A stretch of DNA of 64,000 nucleotides from Fibrobacteraceae bacterium (GCA_017631885.1 JAGBSH010000029.1:1-64000), one strand, 5' to 3'; positions 27,544 to 37,077 are shown, counted from the first letter of the stretch. A program made the numbers and translations. The notes: generated by a model not told the origin, from the letters alone.

Positions 27544-28914
27544 TTATGAACGGTTAAAATCGTCTTCTACGCGAATAATATCGTCTTCACCAGTATATTC
27601 ACCAACTTGAATTTCAACAATTACAAGCGGGAGTTTGCCTTCATTTTGCAAACGGTGAACTTCTCCTGCCGGGATATAAGTTGATTCATTTGGGCGAACA
27701 AGGAAAACTTTATTGCCAACCGTTACAGTGGCAGCCCCACTAATCACAACCCAATGTTCAGAACGATGCAAATGCTTTTGAAGGCTAAGACGCTTACCAG
27801 GCTTTACCACAATGCGTTTCATTTTATAACGATCGCTTGATTCAAGCACTGAATAAGAACCCCAAGGGCGATTTACAGTTTGTGGAACTTTTGTCAAATC
27901 AGAGCCAGAAGCATTCAAAGATTCTACAACTGTTTTTACTTTTTGGCTACTTGAAAGTGGAGCAACCAAAAGTGCATCAGGAGTATCCACAATAAGCATT
28001 TCATCTAAATCAATTGTAGCGATAGTTCTTTGAGATCCCATCACCAAAGAATTTTTGGTATTCACAGCAAGGTGTTTAGAATTCAAATTATTTCCATTTT
28101 CATCTAAAGCATATTCACCATGAAGGGCATCAAAAGAACCTAAATCAGACCAGCCAATATCACTTGGAACAACCATGACTTTATCAGATTTTTCCATAAC
28201 GGCATAGTCAATAGAATCAGATGGAATTGCTTCCATATCTTCACGAGCAATACGAATCGCACCATTTTCAGTAGCACGTTCAAATGCTTCTCGTGATGCC
28301 TGTAAAATTTCAGGCGAATACTTTTCTAACTCGGTCAAGAACGTAGAAACCTTAAAGCAGAAAATTCCACTATTCCAATAAAAGTTTCCAGCCAAAAGGT
28401 ATTTTTCTGCAGTTTCGCGATTTGGTTTTTCAACAAAGCGTAAAACTTTTTCACCATTTGCTTCAATGTAACCATAACCCGTTTCTGGAGCAGTTGGTGT
28501 AATACCAAATGTGACAAGGTTTCCTGCTAAAGCAAGTTCTTTTGCGCGAGCAAGAACTTTTCTGTAAGCATCTTGTTTTCTAATAACATGATCAGAAGGC
28601 GAAACAAGAACGATGTCATCTGCATCTAAAGAAAGACAAGCAAGAGCAATAGCTGGCGCCGTATTACGACCAACAGGTTCTAACAAGAACTTCGCTGAAA
28701 AAATTTCTTCTGTTTCAAGTTGATCTTTGGCGAGAAAATATTGTTCTGCATTACTTACAATATATTGCCTATCGCAAACTGCTGCATTCATTTTAACTGT
28801 TCTTCTAAACAAAGAAGAGCCATCAAATAAAGGAGCAAATTGCTTTGGCATTAAAGTTCTGCTAATTGGCCAAAGGCGTGTTCCTGAGCCACCGCAAAGA
28901 ATTAAGTTAATCAT
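27544..28914 (-). CDS. manC: mannose-1-phosphate guanylyltransferase / mannose-6-phosphate isomerase
   Basis: A 456-aa bifunctional type II enzyme. The N-terminal nucleotidyltransferase has the pyrophosphorylase signature LCGGSGTRLWPISR and FVEKP. The C-terminal cupin domain has RPWGSYSVLE, QKHLHRSEHWVV and IPAGEVHRLQN, the metal site of the isomerase. It makes GDP-mannose for exopolysaccharide. I set the start at the ATG at 28914, with GGAGAG 5 bases upstream and 2 bases after the wza stop; an in-frame start at 28941 would overlap wza. Confidence 0.95.
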   Translation of the reverse strand: MINLILCGGSGTRLWPISRTLMPKQFAPLFDGSSLFRRTVKMNAAVCDRQYIVSNAEQYFLAKDQLETEEIFSAKFLLEPVGRNTAPAIALACLSLDADDIVLVSPSDHVIRKQDAYRKVLARAKELALAGNLVTFGITPTAPETGYGYIEANGEKVLRFVEKPNRETAEKYLLAGNFYWNSGIFCFKVSTFLTELEKYSPEILQASREAFERATENGAIRIAREDMEAIPSDSIDYAVMEKSDKVMVVPSDIGWSDLGSFDALHGEYALDENGNNLNSKHLAVNTKNSLVMGSQRTIATIDLDEMLIVDTPDALLVAPLSSSQKVKTVVESLNASGSDLTKVPQTVNRPWGSYSVLESSDRYKMKRIVVKPGKRLSLQKHLHRSEHWVVISGAATVTVGNKVFLVRPNESTYIPAGEVHRLQNEGKLPLVIVEIQVGEYTGEDDIIRVEDDFNRS

Positions 28915-28916
28915 TA

Positions 28917-30038
28917 TTACTCTCCCCATGTCTGTTGCCATGCATCAAAATTCTTACCCGTTAAGACTCCATAGTAAACAGTCTGTACGGTAGGCAAGAT
29001 TTGAGAAATCAGGCGGTTCCATGTTGCAAGTCCAGAAGCATCCACATAAACAATATCTCTTGGTTGCAAAGCAAATCTATCGGCTAACGCTAAAGCAAGA
29101 GCATTTTTTGCATTCAAGTGGAACACATCAATTTGAGATTCATTTGTATTACGAATCACATAAATGGATGCAGCAGAAGCCGTTGTAACTTGCAAGCCAC
29201 CCGCTGTTGCTAAAGCATCGACTAAACTCAATTGCCCTGCACGCAAATTAATTGCAGAAGTTTTAGCGACTTCACCCATTACATAAACTTTTTGCATATC
29301 TAAAGAAGGGACCCAAAGTTGATCACCTGGCTGTAAAAGCAAACGATCCAATGGTAATTTAGAACGGAATGCGCCGTAGTAATCTATTGTATAAGTTTTA
29401 TCACCACGACGAAGTTCAATATGCGAAGCATCGGCTGTTGGGTTCAAGCCACCCACTTCTGCTAGAGCCGAAGGCAATGTCAAAGGTTCTTCTTTCAAGA
29501 AAACATAACCAGGTTTTTTCACTTCACCAGAAACAAAAGCCTTTAAACTATTGTAACCCGTTACACGAACATCAACTTGTGGGTTTGTCAAAATTTTATC
29601 AGAAAGACGCTTTGTCAATTCTTCTCTAAGTTCTTGAGCTGTCATACCGACAACGGAAAGTTCACCGGCGTAAGGGTAAAAAAGTTTACCATCTGTTGTC
29701 ACTTTTTGACCAGCTGGTTGGTATTCACCCATAGGAGATGTTAATTCTGGGTGTTCCCAAACAACAACTTGTACCATATCTAATGGGCCAATTCTATAAT
29801 CTAAAGCCGGAATAGAATCAACAAGTAAATCAGAGATATCTGACTGTGTTCCCTTCTCTGCAGAATCTTTTGAAGTATTTGCCATATTCAAAGATTCTTC
29901 GAACGGGTGCAAGTAAACTTTTACCCCAGCAAATTCCGCTGAATCAGACGGTTCTGACATGCGCATTTGTGGAGCAAGAAAACACCCACTACAAAATAAA
30001 GCCAAAGAAAGAAAAACAAATTTAATCAATGAACGCAT
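28917..30038 (-). CDS. wza: Wza-like outer-membrane polysaccharide export lipoprotein
   Basis: A 373-aa lipoprotein (lipobox LFCSGC). It has the Poly_export domain (YRIGPLDMVQVVVWEHPELT, about 95-190), then two SLBB-type segments (VFVSGEVKKPGY-like and VYVMGEVAKTSAINL) and a C-terminal amphipathic stretch near WNRLISQILPTV that would form the outer-membrane pore. The ATG at 30038 has GAGG 8 bases upstream and a clean signal peptide; longer in-frame starts overlap wzc. It is the export channel partner of the Wzc-like kinase. Confidence 0.9.
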   Translation of the reverse strand: MRSLIKFVFLSLALFCSGCFLAPQMRMSEPSDSAEFAGVKVYLHPFEESLNMANTSKDSAEKGTQSDISDLLVDSIPALDYRIGPLDMVQVVVWEHPELTSPMGEYQPAGQKVTTDGKLFYPYAGELSVVGMTAQELREELTKRLSDKILTNPQVDVRVTGYNSLKAFVSGEVKKPGYVFLKEEPLTLPSALAEVGGLNPTADASHIELRRGDKTYTIDYYGAFRSKLPLDRLLLQPGDQLWVPSLDMQKVYVMGEVAKTSAINLRAGQLSLVDALATAGGLQVTTASAASIYVIRNTNESQIDVFHLNAKNALALALADRFALQPRDIVYVDASGLATWNRLISQILPTVQTVYYGVLTGKNFDAWQQTWGE

Positions 30039-30048
30039 TTTCAAAACC

Positions 30049-32172
30049 TCAATATTTTCCATATTTATAGCCAAATCCATCGGACTTGCTATGCACATAT
30101 TTGTTTATCACAATTGACGGATTCAAAGTTTCCGGAGCTCCCTTAGTAAAGAGTTCCAAACCTTCACGAATTGCATCAATAGAATGCTTATCGTATTCTA
30201 CAACCAATACACCTTGATCAGAATGACGACAAACAAGCATAGCGTCTGTCACAAGCATTACAGGAGGTGTATCAACAATGATAATATCGTATTGAGAGCG
30301 TAAAGTTTCAATTAATTTTGCATACCGAGCACTTCCAAGCAATTCAGCCGGGCTTGCAGGAACTTTACCACAAACAATCAAATCCATATTTTCAACAGAT
30401 GTTGGTTTCAAAGCCGTTTCTAAAGGTGTTGAACCAAGCAAGACTTCAGTTAAACCATTTTCACGTTTAAAACCAAATTCTTTATGCAAACGACCTTTAC
30501 GCAAGTCAGCATCAATTAAAACAACTTTCTTACCCATGCCAGCAAAAAGAACAGCTAAGTTCACAGAAATGAAACTCTTACCGACACCAGGAATCAAACC
30601 AGAAAGTGCTATCACAGAAGCCCTGTCATTATCAAGCATCATAAATTCAAGCGATGTACGCAAAGTGCGAAGTGCTTCAACAGCTACATCATCAGGAGCA
30701 GCAAGTGCTAAAGGCAATGTACCACGAGTTCCATGCGGAACGCCTTTTGGAACTTTTGCATAAACACTAACACCAAGTTCACGTTCAATCGTTTTAGAAT
30801 CTTTAATGCCACTATGCATACGCTTTCTGATTGACACAATTGCAATGGATAAACAAATTCCAAGGAACAACGCTGCCATTCGAATCAGATTCTTTTTCGG
30901 TTTAACAGGTCCAAGAGTCGGCTCAGCAAAATCAATAATCCGAACAGACCCAACTTCACCTGCTGCAACTAAACGAAGTTGCTGGATATTGTTCAACATA
31001 TTCGTATAAAGCAATTTATTTAATTCTACATCACTTGTTAAGCGTAAAACTTCTTGTTGCTTTTCAGGCATTTTTTTCACTTGGCTAGTTGTCTTTGAAA
31101 GTTCTTGACGGAGCTTCATGACTTGATCATCAAGTGTTTTTACTGTTGGGTGTTCTTCATGGAAAAGACGAACTGTAGCCTGACGTTTTTGTTCAAGTTC
31201 TAAAATGCTTTGTTGGAGTTTCATTTGCTTATCAAGCACAATTTTTGTTTCAGCGCCAATATCTGCTGAACCAACTTGGGAACGATATTGGTTTAAAACT
31301 TGTTCTGCTGAATCCAATTTAGAACGAACAAGAGGCAATTGTTCTTCTAAAAATTCAATAGTACTCTTAGCTTCAAGACTTCTCTGTTCTACATTCTGGC
31401 GTTGGTAAGCTCTAGCCACTTCATTTAAAATATAAGCGGCTCTGTCTGGGTAATAGTCTTGGTAAGAAAACTCAAGAATCCCTGTACGCTTTCCCTTTTC
31501 TGTTACGTCAAATACAGACATAAACTTTCCAATCGCTGCCAAGCGGAAAAGCTTTTGTACTTCAAACTTCTGCCCAGCAACCGCGTCCATTCTGCTTGCC
31601 GCAATTTTTACAGGAGCCGTACCTAAAGAAGTTGTATAAGCCACTTCATAATCTTTTCCGACTTCACAATTAGAAAGGATTTCTTTACCTTTAAAATCAA
31701 ATAACGAATAATGAGTGCTATCAAGTGCTTCAACTACCCAAGGTTCTTTTTTATCATCAGGGTCTTCAATAATATCTCTTGGAATTTCAAGGTTACTTAA
31801 TTCCAAACGCCCTTGTCTATGCAAAATTCTATCAACAAAACCAACAGGTTCTACATAGTTTCTAAGCCCTAATGCTTCTACCACTGTTCCAGTAACACGG
31901 CGGCTCTTTACTAGTTCCACTTCTGTCTGCGTAGAAACACCAGAAGAAAACAAAGAGCCTAACTCTCCCATTAAAGAACCACCTTTTGACTTTGATTCTA
32001 TTTGGAGCAATGCATTGACTTCATAAACAGGACGTACCCATTCTGCGGCAAAAAAACCAGCAACGCCCGCAAAAAGACAACAAACCAAAACAATCGGCCA
32101 ATGCAAACCTAAAGAAACCAGTAGTTCTACTAATTCATTTTTTTCATCTTTATTGCTTTTAGCAACAGCCAT
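30049..32172 (-). CDS. wzc: Wzc-like chain-length determinant / BY-kinase
   Basis: A 707-aa inner-membrane protein. It has two membrane segments (about 22-42 and about 435-455) around a periplasmic Wzz domain with coiled coils, then a cytoplasmic bacterial tyrosine kinase. Kinase motifs are Walker A GLIPGVGKSF, Walker A' VVLIDADLRKG and Walker B IIIVDTPPV. The C-terminal Tyr cluster is short (GFGYKYGKY, three Tyr). It controls polymer length and export together with the Wza-like channel, and is presumably reset by the phosphatase encoded just upstream. Confidence 0.93.
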   Translation of the reverse strand: MAVAKSNKDEKNELVELLVSLGLHWPIVLVCCLFAGVAGFFAAEWVRPVYEVNALLQIESKSKGGSLMGELGSLFSSGVSTQTEVELVKSRRVTGTVVEALGLRNYVEPVGFVDRILHRQGRLELSNLEIPRDIIEDPDDKKEPWVVEALDSTHYSLFDFKGKEILSNCEVGKDYEVAYTTSLGTAPVKIAASRMDAVAGQKFEVQKLFRLAAIGKFMSVFDVTEKGKRTGILEFSYQDYYPDRAAYILNEVARAYQRQNVEQRSLEAKSTIEFLEEQLPLVRSKLDSAEQVLNQYRSQVGSADIGAETKIVLDKQMKLQQSILELEQKRQATVRLFHEEHPTVKTLDDQVMKLRQELSKTTSQVKKMPEKQQEVLRLTSDVELNKLLYTNMLNNIQQLRLVAAGEVGSVRIIDFAEPTLGPVKPKKNLIRMAALFLGICLSIAIVSIRKRMHSGIKDSKTIERELGVSVYAKVPKGVPHGTRGTLPLALAAPDDVAVEALRTLRTSLEFMMLDNDRASVIALSGLIPGVGKSFISVNLAVLFAGMGKKVVLIDADLRKGRLHKEFGFKRENGLTEVLLGSTPLETALKPTSVENMDLIVCGKVPASPAELLGSARYAKLIETLRSQYDIIIVDTPPVMLVTDAMLVCRHSDQGVLVVEYDKHSIDAIREGLELFTKGAPETLNPSIVINKYVHSKSDGFGYKYGKY

Positions 32173-32181
32173 AATCTTCCT

Positions 32182-32616
32182 TTATGAATTCTTTATTTTT
32201 TCTACCCAATCCGGCGTAAATTTCTTGATAAAATTCCAAGCAAGCACAAACGCATTTTCTGGCCTACGATAAGGGTCAGGAACATCTACCTTTGCCGACT
32301 CACCATACCTAAAAACTTTACCTTCGAGCCAAGGGTATTTTTGCAAAAGCGAATCTCGTTGACCTGCTTCCATAACAAGCACAAGATCAGCCCATTTTAA
32401 CATATCCATCGTTACTTGCCTTGCTTTATGTGGCGACATATCAATGCCATTTTTTGCTGCTACTTTCATAGCAGTTTCTTCTGCAGGGTGTTCCACTAAA
32501 GCGCCCAAGCCAGCACTTTGAACATTATAATCAGGTCCAAGTGCTTGACGCAACAAGTATTCTGCCGTTGGGCTACGGCATATATTTCCGGTACACATTA
32601 CCAAAATATTCTTCAT
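32182..32616 (-). CDS. wzb: low-molecular-weight protein-tyrosine phosphatase (Wzb-like)
   Basis: A 144-aa phosphatase with the P-loop MCTGNICRSPTAEYLL (C-x5-R-S) and the general-acid loop VPDPYRRPENAF. It is the first gene of the wzb-wzc-wza-manC operon, 9 bases upstream of wzc, and would dephosphorylate the Tyr cluster of the kinase. Confidence 0.93.
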   Translation of the reverse strand: MKNILVMCTGNICRSPTAEYLLRQALGPDYNVQSAGLGALVEHPAEETAMKVAAKNGIDMSPHKARQVTMDMLKWADLVLVMEAGQRDSLLQKYPWLEGKVFRYGESAKVDVPDPYRRPENAFVLAWNFIKKFTPDWVEKIKNS

Positions 32617-32729
32617 ATAAAGGCAAAGTTAAAAAATTACAAACAAACTCATTTCTAAACACCTTTAAAAAAACAAAAGAAATGAATCTAAGCACAAAAC
32701 ATAGTGAACAAAAAAGCAGTTTATGTATT

Positions 32730-32972
32730 GGCTCTGTCAAGCCTTTTTATATGGCTGCGATATATTTTCCGAAAAACTGCGGTTATGCTGCGGTTTTGAC
32801 CTCGGCTCTGTCTAGTCATTCTGTACAGTTACGGAAACGCTGCGAAGTCGAAACCGGCCAAAAACAGCCTAAAAACATCGGTCATGCAGCCGAAAAACAG
32901 TTTTGGAAGGGGCTTACGGATTTGGAAATTTTGCTAGCCGAGCACAAGTGTACAGTTTGACCCGACAGAGCC
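32730..32972. repeat. IS-end / MITE-like element
   Basis: The sequence begins GGCTCTGTC and ends with the inverse GACAGAGCC. A second GGCTCTGTC at 32804 starts a 24-bp block that matches the inverse of 32949-32972 at about 20 of 24 positions, giving an inner 169-bp unit with long imperfect terminal inverted repeats. The first 30 bases (GGCTCTGTCAAGCCTTTTT... to GGCTGCG) recur at 37047. No transposase is encoded. G+C is clearly higher than in the flanks. I saw no convincing target-site duplication. Confidence 0.6.
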
Positions 32973-32975
32973 AAA

Positions 32976-34385
32976 TTACGGGGACTCCGCAGGGACCTCA
33001 ACACCACCTATCAGGAATTCAGAAATTCCGATGGTCTTCGATGACGAACTATTATTTTTACTGAGAAGATAATCACTACCATCTGCAGTGCAGATTATTT
33101 TTTCAATCGTATCGGAATATCCTTTTGAAGTCCATTTATGGCATTCCAGCCCGGAAACATTCGTCGTCACCTTGTAATTTACTACACCCTGATCCGTATA
33201 ACCTTCTACATCCGTATCAAATATATCCCATTGTCCCAACAAGCCTGCATAGTCCGCGATACGCGCAACAAATTCCAGTTGGCTCAAAGTATCATTTAAG
33301 CGTTCATTTTCATATTTCAACCAGGTTTCAGAAGCGTCATCAAACTTAAAGCGATATGAAGTATTTGATTCAAAAGATATCGTGGACGTGTATTTCAGGG
33401 ATGAGGTATAGTAATAATCCATTCCATCCCTATAGAAGGTATTCTGCTGAACATAAATTCCTGGAGATTGTTCATAATAAGTCACCTTAAAGTTTTCCGG
33501 CATTCTGTAATAGGCATAATAGGCAAGGGTTCCATATTCAAATTTCATTTCAAAAGCATTGCCCACGCCAAGTTCATGAATTTTCACCGAAAGTTCATAT
33601 TTATTTTCAATATCCACTTTTTTATACACAGTATCATCTTCCGTTTTATAACCAAATGCTTTGAGAGAATCTCTATATGCAGTCCCAAAGTTTTCTTCCG
33701 TTCCCGCAACCACAAGAAGATTTTTCAGCGAATCAAAATAGAATCCATCGGCTTTTATTTCAGGAAGTTCCACACCCCCATTCTTTGCGCTAAACGCTTC
33801 AGCAGGAAATTCAACAGCGTTCAAATCATAATACTTGATATAGACACTATTTTTGAATTCATCTACATACTTCACAATGATGATTTTATGATCAACATAC
33901 TTTCCGAGATACGGGCCATAATAATTAGCATCCGCCGTCACTTCAAAATTTGAAGCCTTCAGAGAATCCGTATAGCCAAATTCTTCAAAATCCACATCCC
34001 CCCACACCTCATATTGGAATTCTTTGTCGTACAAAGAGCTAAGCCTTTCGAAATGGAAGTCTACGAGATCATCATCGATTGTCAAAGCCGGAACATAATC
34101 CCCACCAAGAACGATCTTCAAGGAGTCCGAAGGCCAAAGGAGACGTTCTTTACTAGAAGACGATTCCTCTTCTACGGAGCTACTGCTGGGCTCGATTTTC
34201 TCCTCGCTAGATGAACTAGACAAAGAATCACTCAATTCACCGCTAGAAGATTCGATCAATTTTTCAGTGTCGCTCGAAGAGGATCCAACATCGTCGGCAG
34301 ATGTTGAACTGGAATCGCCACAGGCAAGAAGCGACAAAGAAGAAGCTACGGCAAAAAGAAATGCGACTTTTTTAAACGAAACCAT
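32976..34385 (-). CDS. serine-rich-linker lipoprotein, function unknown
   Basis: A 469-aa lipoprotein with lipobox LSLLAC, then a roughly 65-residue linker dominated by Ser and Glu clusters (about 22-85), as in Fibrobacter surface proteins. The remaining 380 residues have repeated blocks: DSLKASNFEVTADANYYGPY, and DSLKAFGYKTEDDTVYK about 120 residues later, suggesting tandem beta-rich domains. I do not recognise a catalytic family. It is richer in G+C than the core genes and directly abuts the MITE-like element, so it may have been acquired. Confidence 0.7.
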   Translation of the reverse strand: MVSFKKVAFLFAVASSLSLLACGDSSSTSADDVGSSSSDTEKLIESSSGELSDSLSSSSSEEKIEPSSSSVEEESSSSKERLLWPSDSLKIVLGGDYVPALTIDDDLVDFHFERLSSLYDKEFQYEVWGDVDFEEFGYTDSLKASNFEVTADANYYGPYLGKYVDHKIIIVKYVDEFKNSVYIKYYDLNAVEFPAEAFSAKNGGVELPEIKADGFYFDSLKNLLVVAGTEENFGTAYRDSLKAFGYKTEDDTVYKKVDIENKYELSVKIHELGVGNAFEMKFEYGTLAYYAYYRMPENFKVTYYEQSPGIYVQQNTFYRDGMDYYYTSSLKYTSTISFESNTSYRFKFDDASETWLKYENERLNDTLSQLEFVARIADYAGLLGQWDIFDTDVEGYTDQGVVNYKVTTNVSGLECHKWTSKGYSDTIEKIICTADGSDYLLSKNNSSSSKTIGISEFLIGGVEVPAESP

Positions 34386-34434
34386 TTAAACATTTTTCCT
34401 TTTTTAGATTTTGACACCCTAATATAAATTTATT

Positions 34435-35451
34435 CTAAATCCGTGTCAAAGGAAAGTCAAACTGGATAGAACGCGGAGTTGCAAACTTTTCGAAGGAGAT
34501 TTCGTAGCAGAAATTCTTTTCGTCCACGGCCTTCACGGTTCCTTCGCCAAAGATTTTATGCATCACACGATCACCCTCGGCAAACTCGGCCGAAGGCGCT
34601 TTCTTTACGAGTCCAAGGCTTTCGTCGCTCAAAAATTCGCGGTTGCGATCGATGTTTGCTATGTACGCTTTCGCAACATCGAGAAAATCTTCTGAAATAC
34701 CGCGGACGATATTCAGTCCGCCCATATCCATTTCAAGCAGGAATCTAGACGGATATCGAGTTCCGCTTTCGCCTGCAACGCCGTCTTCGGCATCACTTAG
34801 GCAAAGCACATTCTCGGCGCGGGTAAACGCCACATAGGACAAGCGGCGTTCTTCTTCAAGCTGGATTTTATTCTGCACGCGCTTGACCGGGAAAAAGCCT
34901 TCGTTCAAACCACATACGAATACATATGGGAATTCCAAGCCCTTCGCATTGTGAATCGTCATAAGCTACACGCGGTCTTTTTCTTCCGTGTCTTCGTCGG
35001 TGTTCGTGAACAGCACGATGTTCTGCAAGTATTCATCTAGCGAAGCGTCTTCTTCGTAGTAATTCTCGAATTCCAGAATGCCTTGCTTGCGTTCCGCCAG
35101 ATTGTCAAGGCGATCTTCGTCGCCGTCTAGACGCAGCATTTCTTCGTACTTGGTTCCGCGCAGGATTTTCGCGAGGACTTCGGAGACGCTCATGTCCTTG
35201 TAGCGGGAGCGATACTTTTCAATCAGCTTCACGTATTCCACCACATTGCTTCAAGCCAAGAACCCTTTGCAGTCAAAATCAATCTTTTGATTTTTGTCGC
35301 CGACAGAGGAAAGTTCTGCCTGAGACGAAACATCGGCGGCCACATTGTTCAAAAGACCCGCTTCCGAAACAATTTCAAGCAGAGCTTCGTAGAGTCCGAC
35401 ACCGCGAGCATCGGCAAAGGCTTGCAATGTCGCAATCTTGCGCGGGCAGAA
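34435..35451 (-). pseudogene. uvrD/pcrA helicase remnant with two in-frame stops
   Basis: Read on the minus strand in one frame, this codes for the C-terminal third of a UvrD/PcrA helicase: KIATLQAFADARGVGLYEAL, the LIEKYRSRYKDMSVSEVL region, MTIHNAKGLEFPYVFVCGL, RRLSYVAFTRA, and the C-terminal FAEGDRVMHKIFGEGTV. Two stops interrupt it: TGA near 35250 (after GFLA) and TAG at 34963-34965 (DRV-stop-LMTIHN, where the family has a Tyr or similar). The ATPase half upstream is missing. It is therefore a truncated, decaying copy, not a gene. Confidence 0.85.
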
Positions 35452-35496
35452 CTTAGAGCTTAGAACTTAGACAAAATGCAACCGAACGGTCATTAA

Positions 35497-35512
35497 AGGG
35501 GGGACACCCCCT
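35497..35512. repeat. short GC stem-loop
   Basis: AGGGGG and CCCCCT flank a GACA tetraloop and are followed by CTAACACCCCC. It sits between the uvrD remnant and the AbiE pair. It has no T-run and may be part of a dispersed repeat or a residual terminator. Confidence 0.35.
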
Positions 35513-35540
35513 AACACCCCCGATACAAGGAATTAGTCAA

Positions 35541-36341
35541 TTACAGTGATTCCAAAAAAGTTTCAATACCCGTTGTAATTGTCACGACATCTTCGCCAAT
35601 CCAGTTCTTGTCGCTGGCAGTGAGCCTTTCGATGTACAGCCTATCGGAAAAAATGTTCCGTACCCGCCTTTCCACATCGGCCACTTCGCATTCTCTCATT
35701 TGCTGGTCGCGAAATATGTATGAGTCCAGGCATACGTGCAATTTTTTATAGTCAACATGTTGACCAAGATAGTAGATGTCAAACACATCCTTGTAGCGGG
35801 TTGACAAAGCTCCGAATTTCAACAACGACCGCAACTTTTCGACCAGCATTTGCTCATTGGAATTGACCAACAGATCAACATTCCCGTTGTCAAAGGAAAT
35901 GTCGAAACAATATTCTTCCTGACCGATGTCCAGCTTGGTATGCACGCCCAGATCTATTTTACTTTCCAATTCGCATCCGTCAGAATCCTGAATTCTTACA
36001 CGAACACGTTTACCCTTGTACTCTTGTTGCTTCAGTTCTTCGATATTCCCAAATCTTTTGATACGGATACCGTCCAAACAATTCATCTTCGTTACAAAGT
36101 CATCGATAGCCGCGTCTGTTAAAGGATAACGCAAAAAATCCATGTCCAAATCCTGAGTCGCACGGCGGATATTCCCGGTTTTACTCCGCATGACAACTCC
36201 ACCCTTGACCGTGATTTTACGTTGCAGCGGGCCAACGGAAATAGCCTTTAGAACAATGTCTTGACAAACCTTCGCAGGGGCAGTGATTTCATTATACCCT
36301 TTCTCGATTTCAGCCGCGATTATGCTTTTAAGATTCAGCAC
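35541..36341 (-). CDS. AbiEii-type nucleotidyltransferase toxin
   Basis: A 266-aa member of the AbiEii/AbiGii toxin family. The nucleotidyltransferase core reads KGGVVMRSKTGNIRRATQDLDMDFLRY (G-G and D-x-D motifs), with the later EKLRSLLKFG and RYKDVFDIYYL blocks typical of the family. Characterised members transfer nucleotides to tRNA acceptor ends or other targets. It starts with GTG, whose first base region overlaps the stop of the antitoxin gene (TAGTG), so the two are translationally coupled. The pair forms a type IV-like toxin-antitoxin and abortive-infection module. Confidence 0.85.
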   Translation of the reverse strand: MLNLKSIIAAEIEKGYNEITAPAKVCQDIVLKAISVGPLQRKITVKGGVVMRSKTGNIRRATQDLDMDFLRYPLTDAAIDDFVTKMNCLDGIRIKRFGNIEELKQQEYKGKRVRVRIQDSDGCELESKIDLGVHTKLDIGQEEYCFDISFDNGNVDLLVNSNEQMLVEKLRSLLKFGALSTRYKDVFDIYYLGQHVDYKKLHVCLDSYIFRDQQMRECEVADVERRVRNIFSDRLYIERLTASDKNWIGEDVVTITTGIETFLESL

Positions 36342-36880
36342 TACAGCACCTCCGCTTCCAGTGCCTTCCTAATCATGTCCGATTTCGGCATTTGCGGTAA
36401 ATAGTCCTGCACGAGTTGCATATCCAGATTGTCGATTATCTTTCTGTAGCTTAGGATAATTTCTTTGTAGTAGTCGAAGGGCATGCTTGATTTATTGCGA
36501 ATCAGTTCAAGCAGCGTGCGCTCCCTGTTATACATCGTGACCGTAGTGCCGTTGAAATTTTCTTGCACCGCGCCAAGAAACAGGATATCGCTGTTCTCAA
36601 ATTTCAATACAACGCATTTGTCAGAAATTTTCGCTCCCCGCTCGGCAGCCAAGTAGTATTTCTCCGGAACGGAATCTGTTAGGCCATAATGGTAAAAAGC
36701 GGTGTTCATCGAAAAAACCGCACCGGGATATTTTGCGGAAATCAGCGACACCTCGGAAACGCGCTCGCTCTCGGAATAGAGCCCTTTCGCAACGCGAAAC
36801 AGGCGGCCTTCGACAAGGGCCTTTTTTATCATGTATTTCGAGCCGAATATCTCAATGCATTTGGCGAATGTCAGTATCAT
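36341..36880 (-). CDS. AbiEi-type antitoxin / regulator
   Basis: A 179-aa protein with an N-terminal winged-helix (FGSKYMIKKALVEGRLFRVAKGLYSE) and an AbiEi C-terminal domain (FSMNTAFYHYGLTDSVPEKYYLA, YNRERTLLELIRNK). AbiEi proteins bind their own promoter and neutralise AbiEii. The ATG at 36880 has AGGAAAG just upstream and fits the family start. The frame is also open back to an ATG at 37252 that has its own strong Shine-Dalgarno, so a longer fusion is theoretically possible. Confidence 0.82.
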   Translation of the reverse strand: MILTFAKCIEIFGSKYMIKKALVEGRLFRVAKGLYSESERVSEVSLISAKYPGAVFSMNTAFYHYGLTDSVPEKYYLAAERGAKISDKCVVLKFENSDILFLGAVQENFNGTTVTMYNRERTLLELIRNKSSMPFDYYKEIILSYRKIIDNLDMQLVQDYLPQMPKSDMIRKALEAEVL

Positions 36881-37046
36881 CTTCTTTCCTAAATTCTGTA
36901 AAAACTTTATTTTTACAGAATTATAGTAAAAACATATGTCATTTCGCCAAAAATTCAAGGCTATAAGCCCATTTTCACCCATAAAACCTCCTTTGGTGGA
37001 CAAGCAAAAACCACCAAACAATGAACACTTGCGCACTAAATATAAT

Positions 37047-37077
37047 GGCTCAGTCAAGCCTTTTTTATATGGCTGCG
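37047..37077 (+). repeat. second copy of the IS-end sequence
   Basis: GGCTCAGTCAAGCC followed by a T-run, ATATGGCTGCG. It matches the first 30 bases of the element at 32730 with one substitution and one extra T, in the same orientation. The rest of the element is absent, so this is a lone or truncated end. Confidence 0.7.

Noticed and set aside
32541-32960. 140-codon plus-strand frame over the MITE-like element
   Set aside because: It starts inside wzb on the opposite strand and runs through a repeat. The peptide has no recognisable family and no plausible start.
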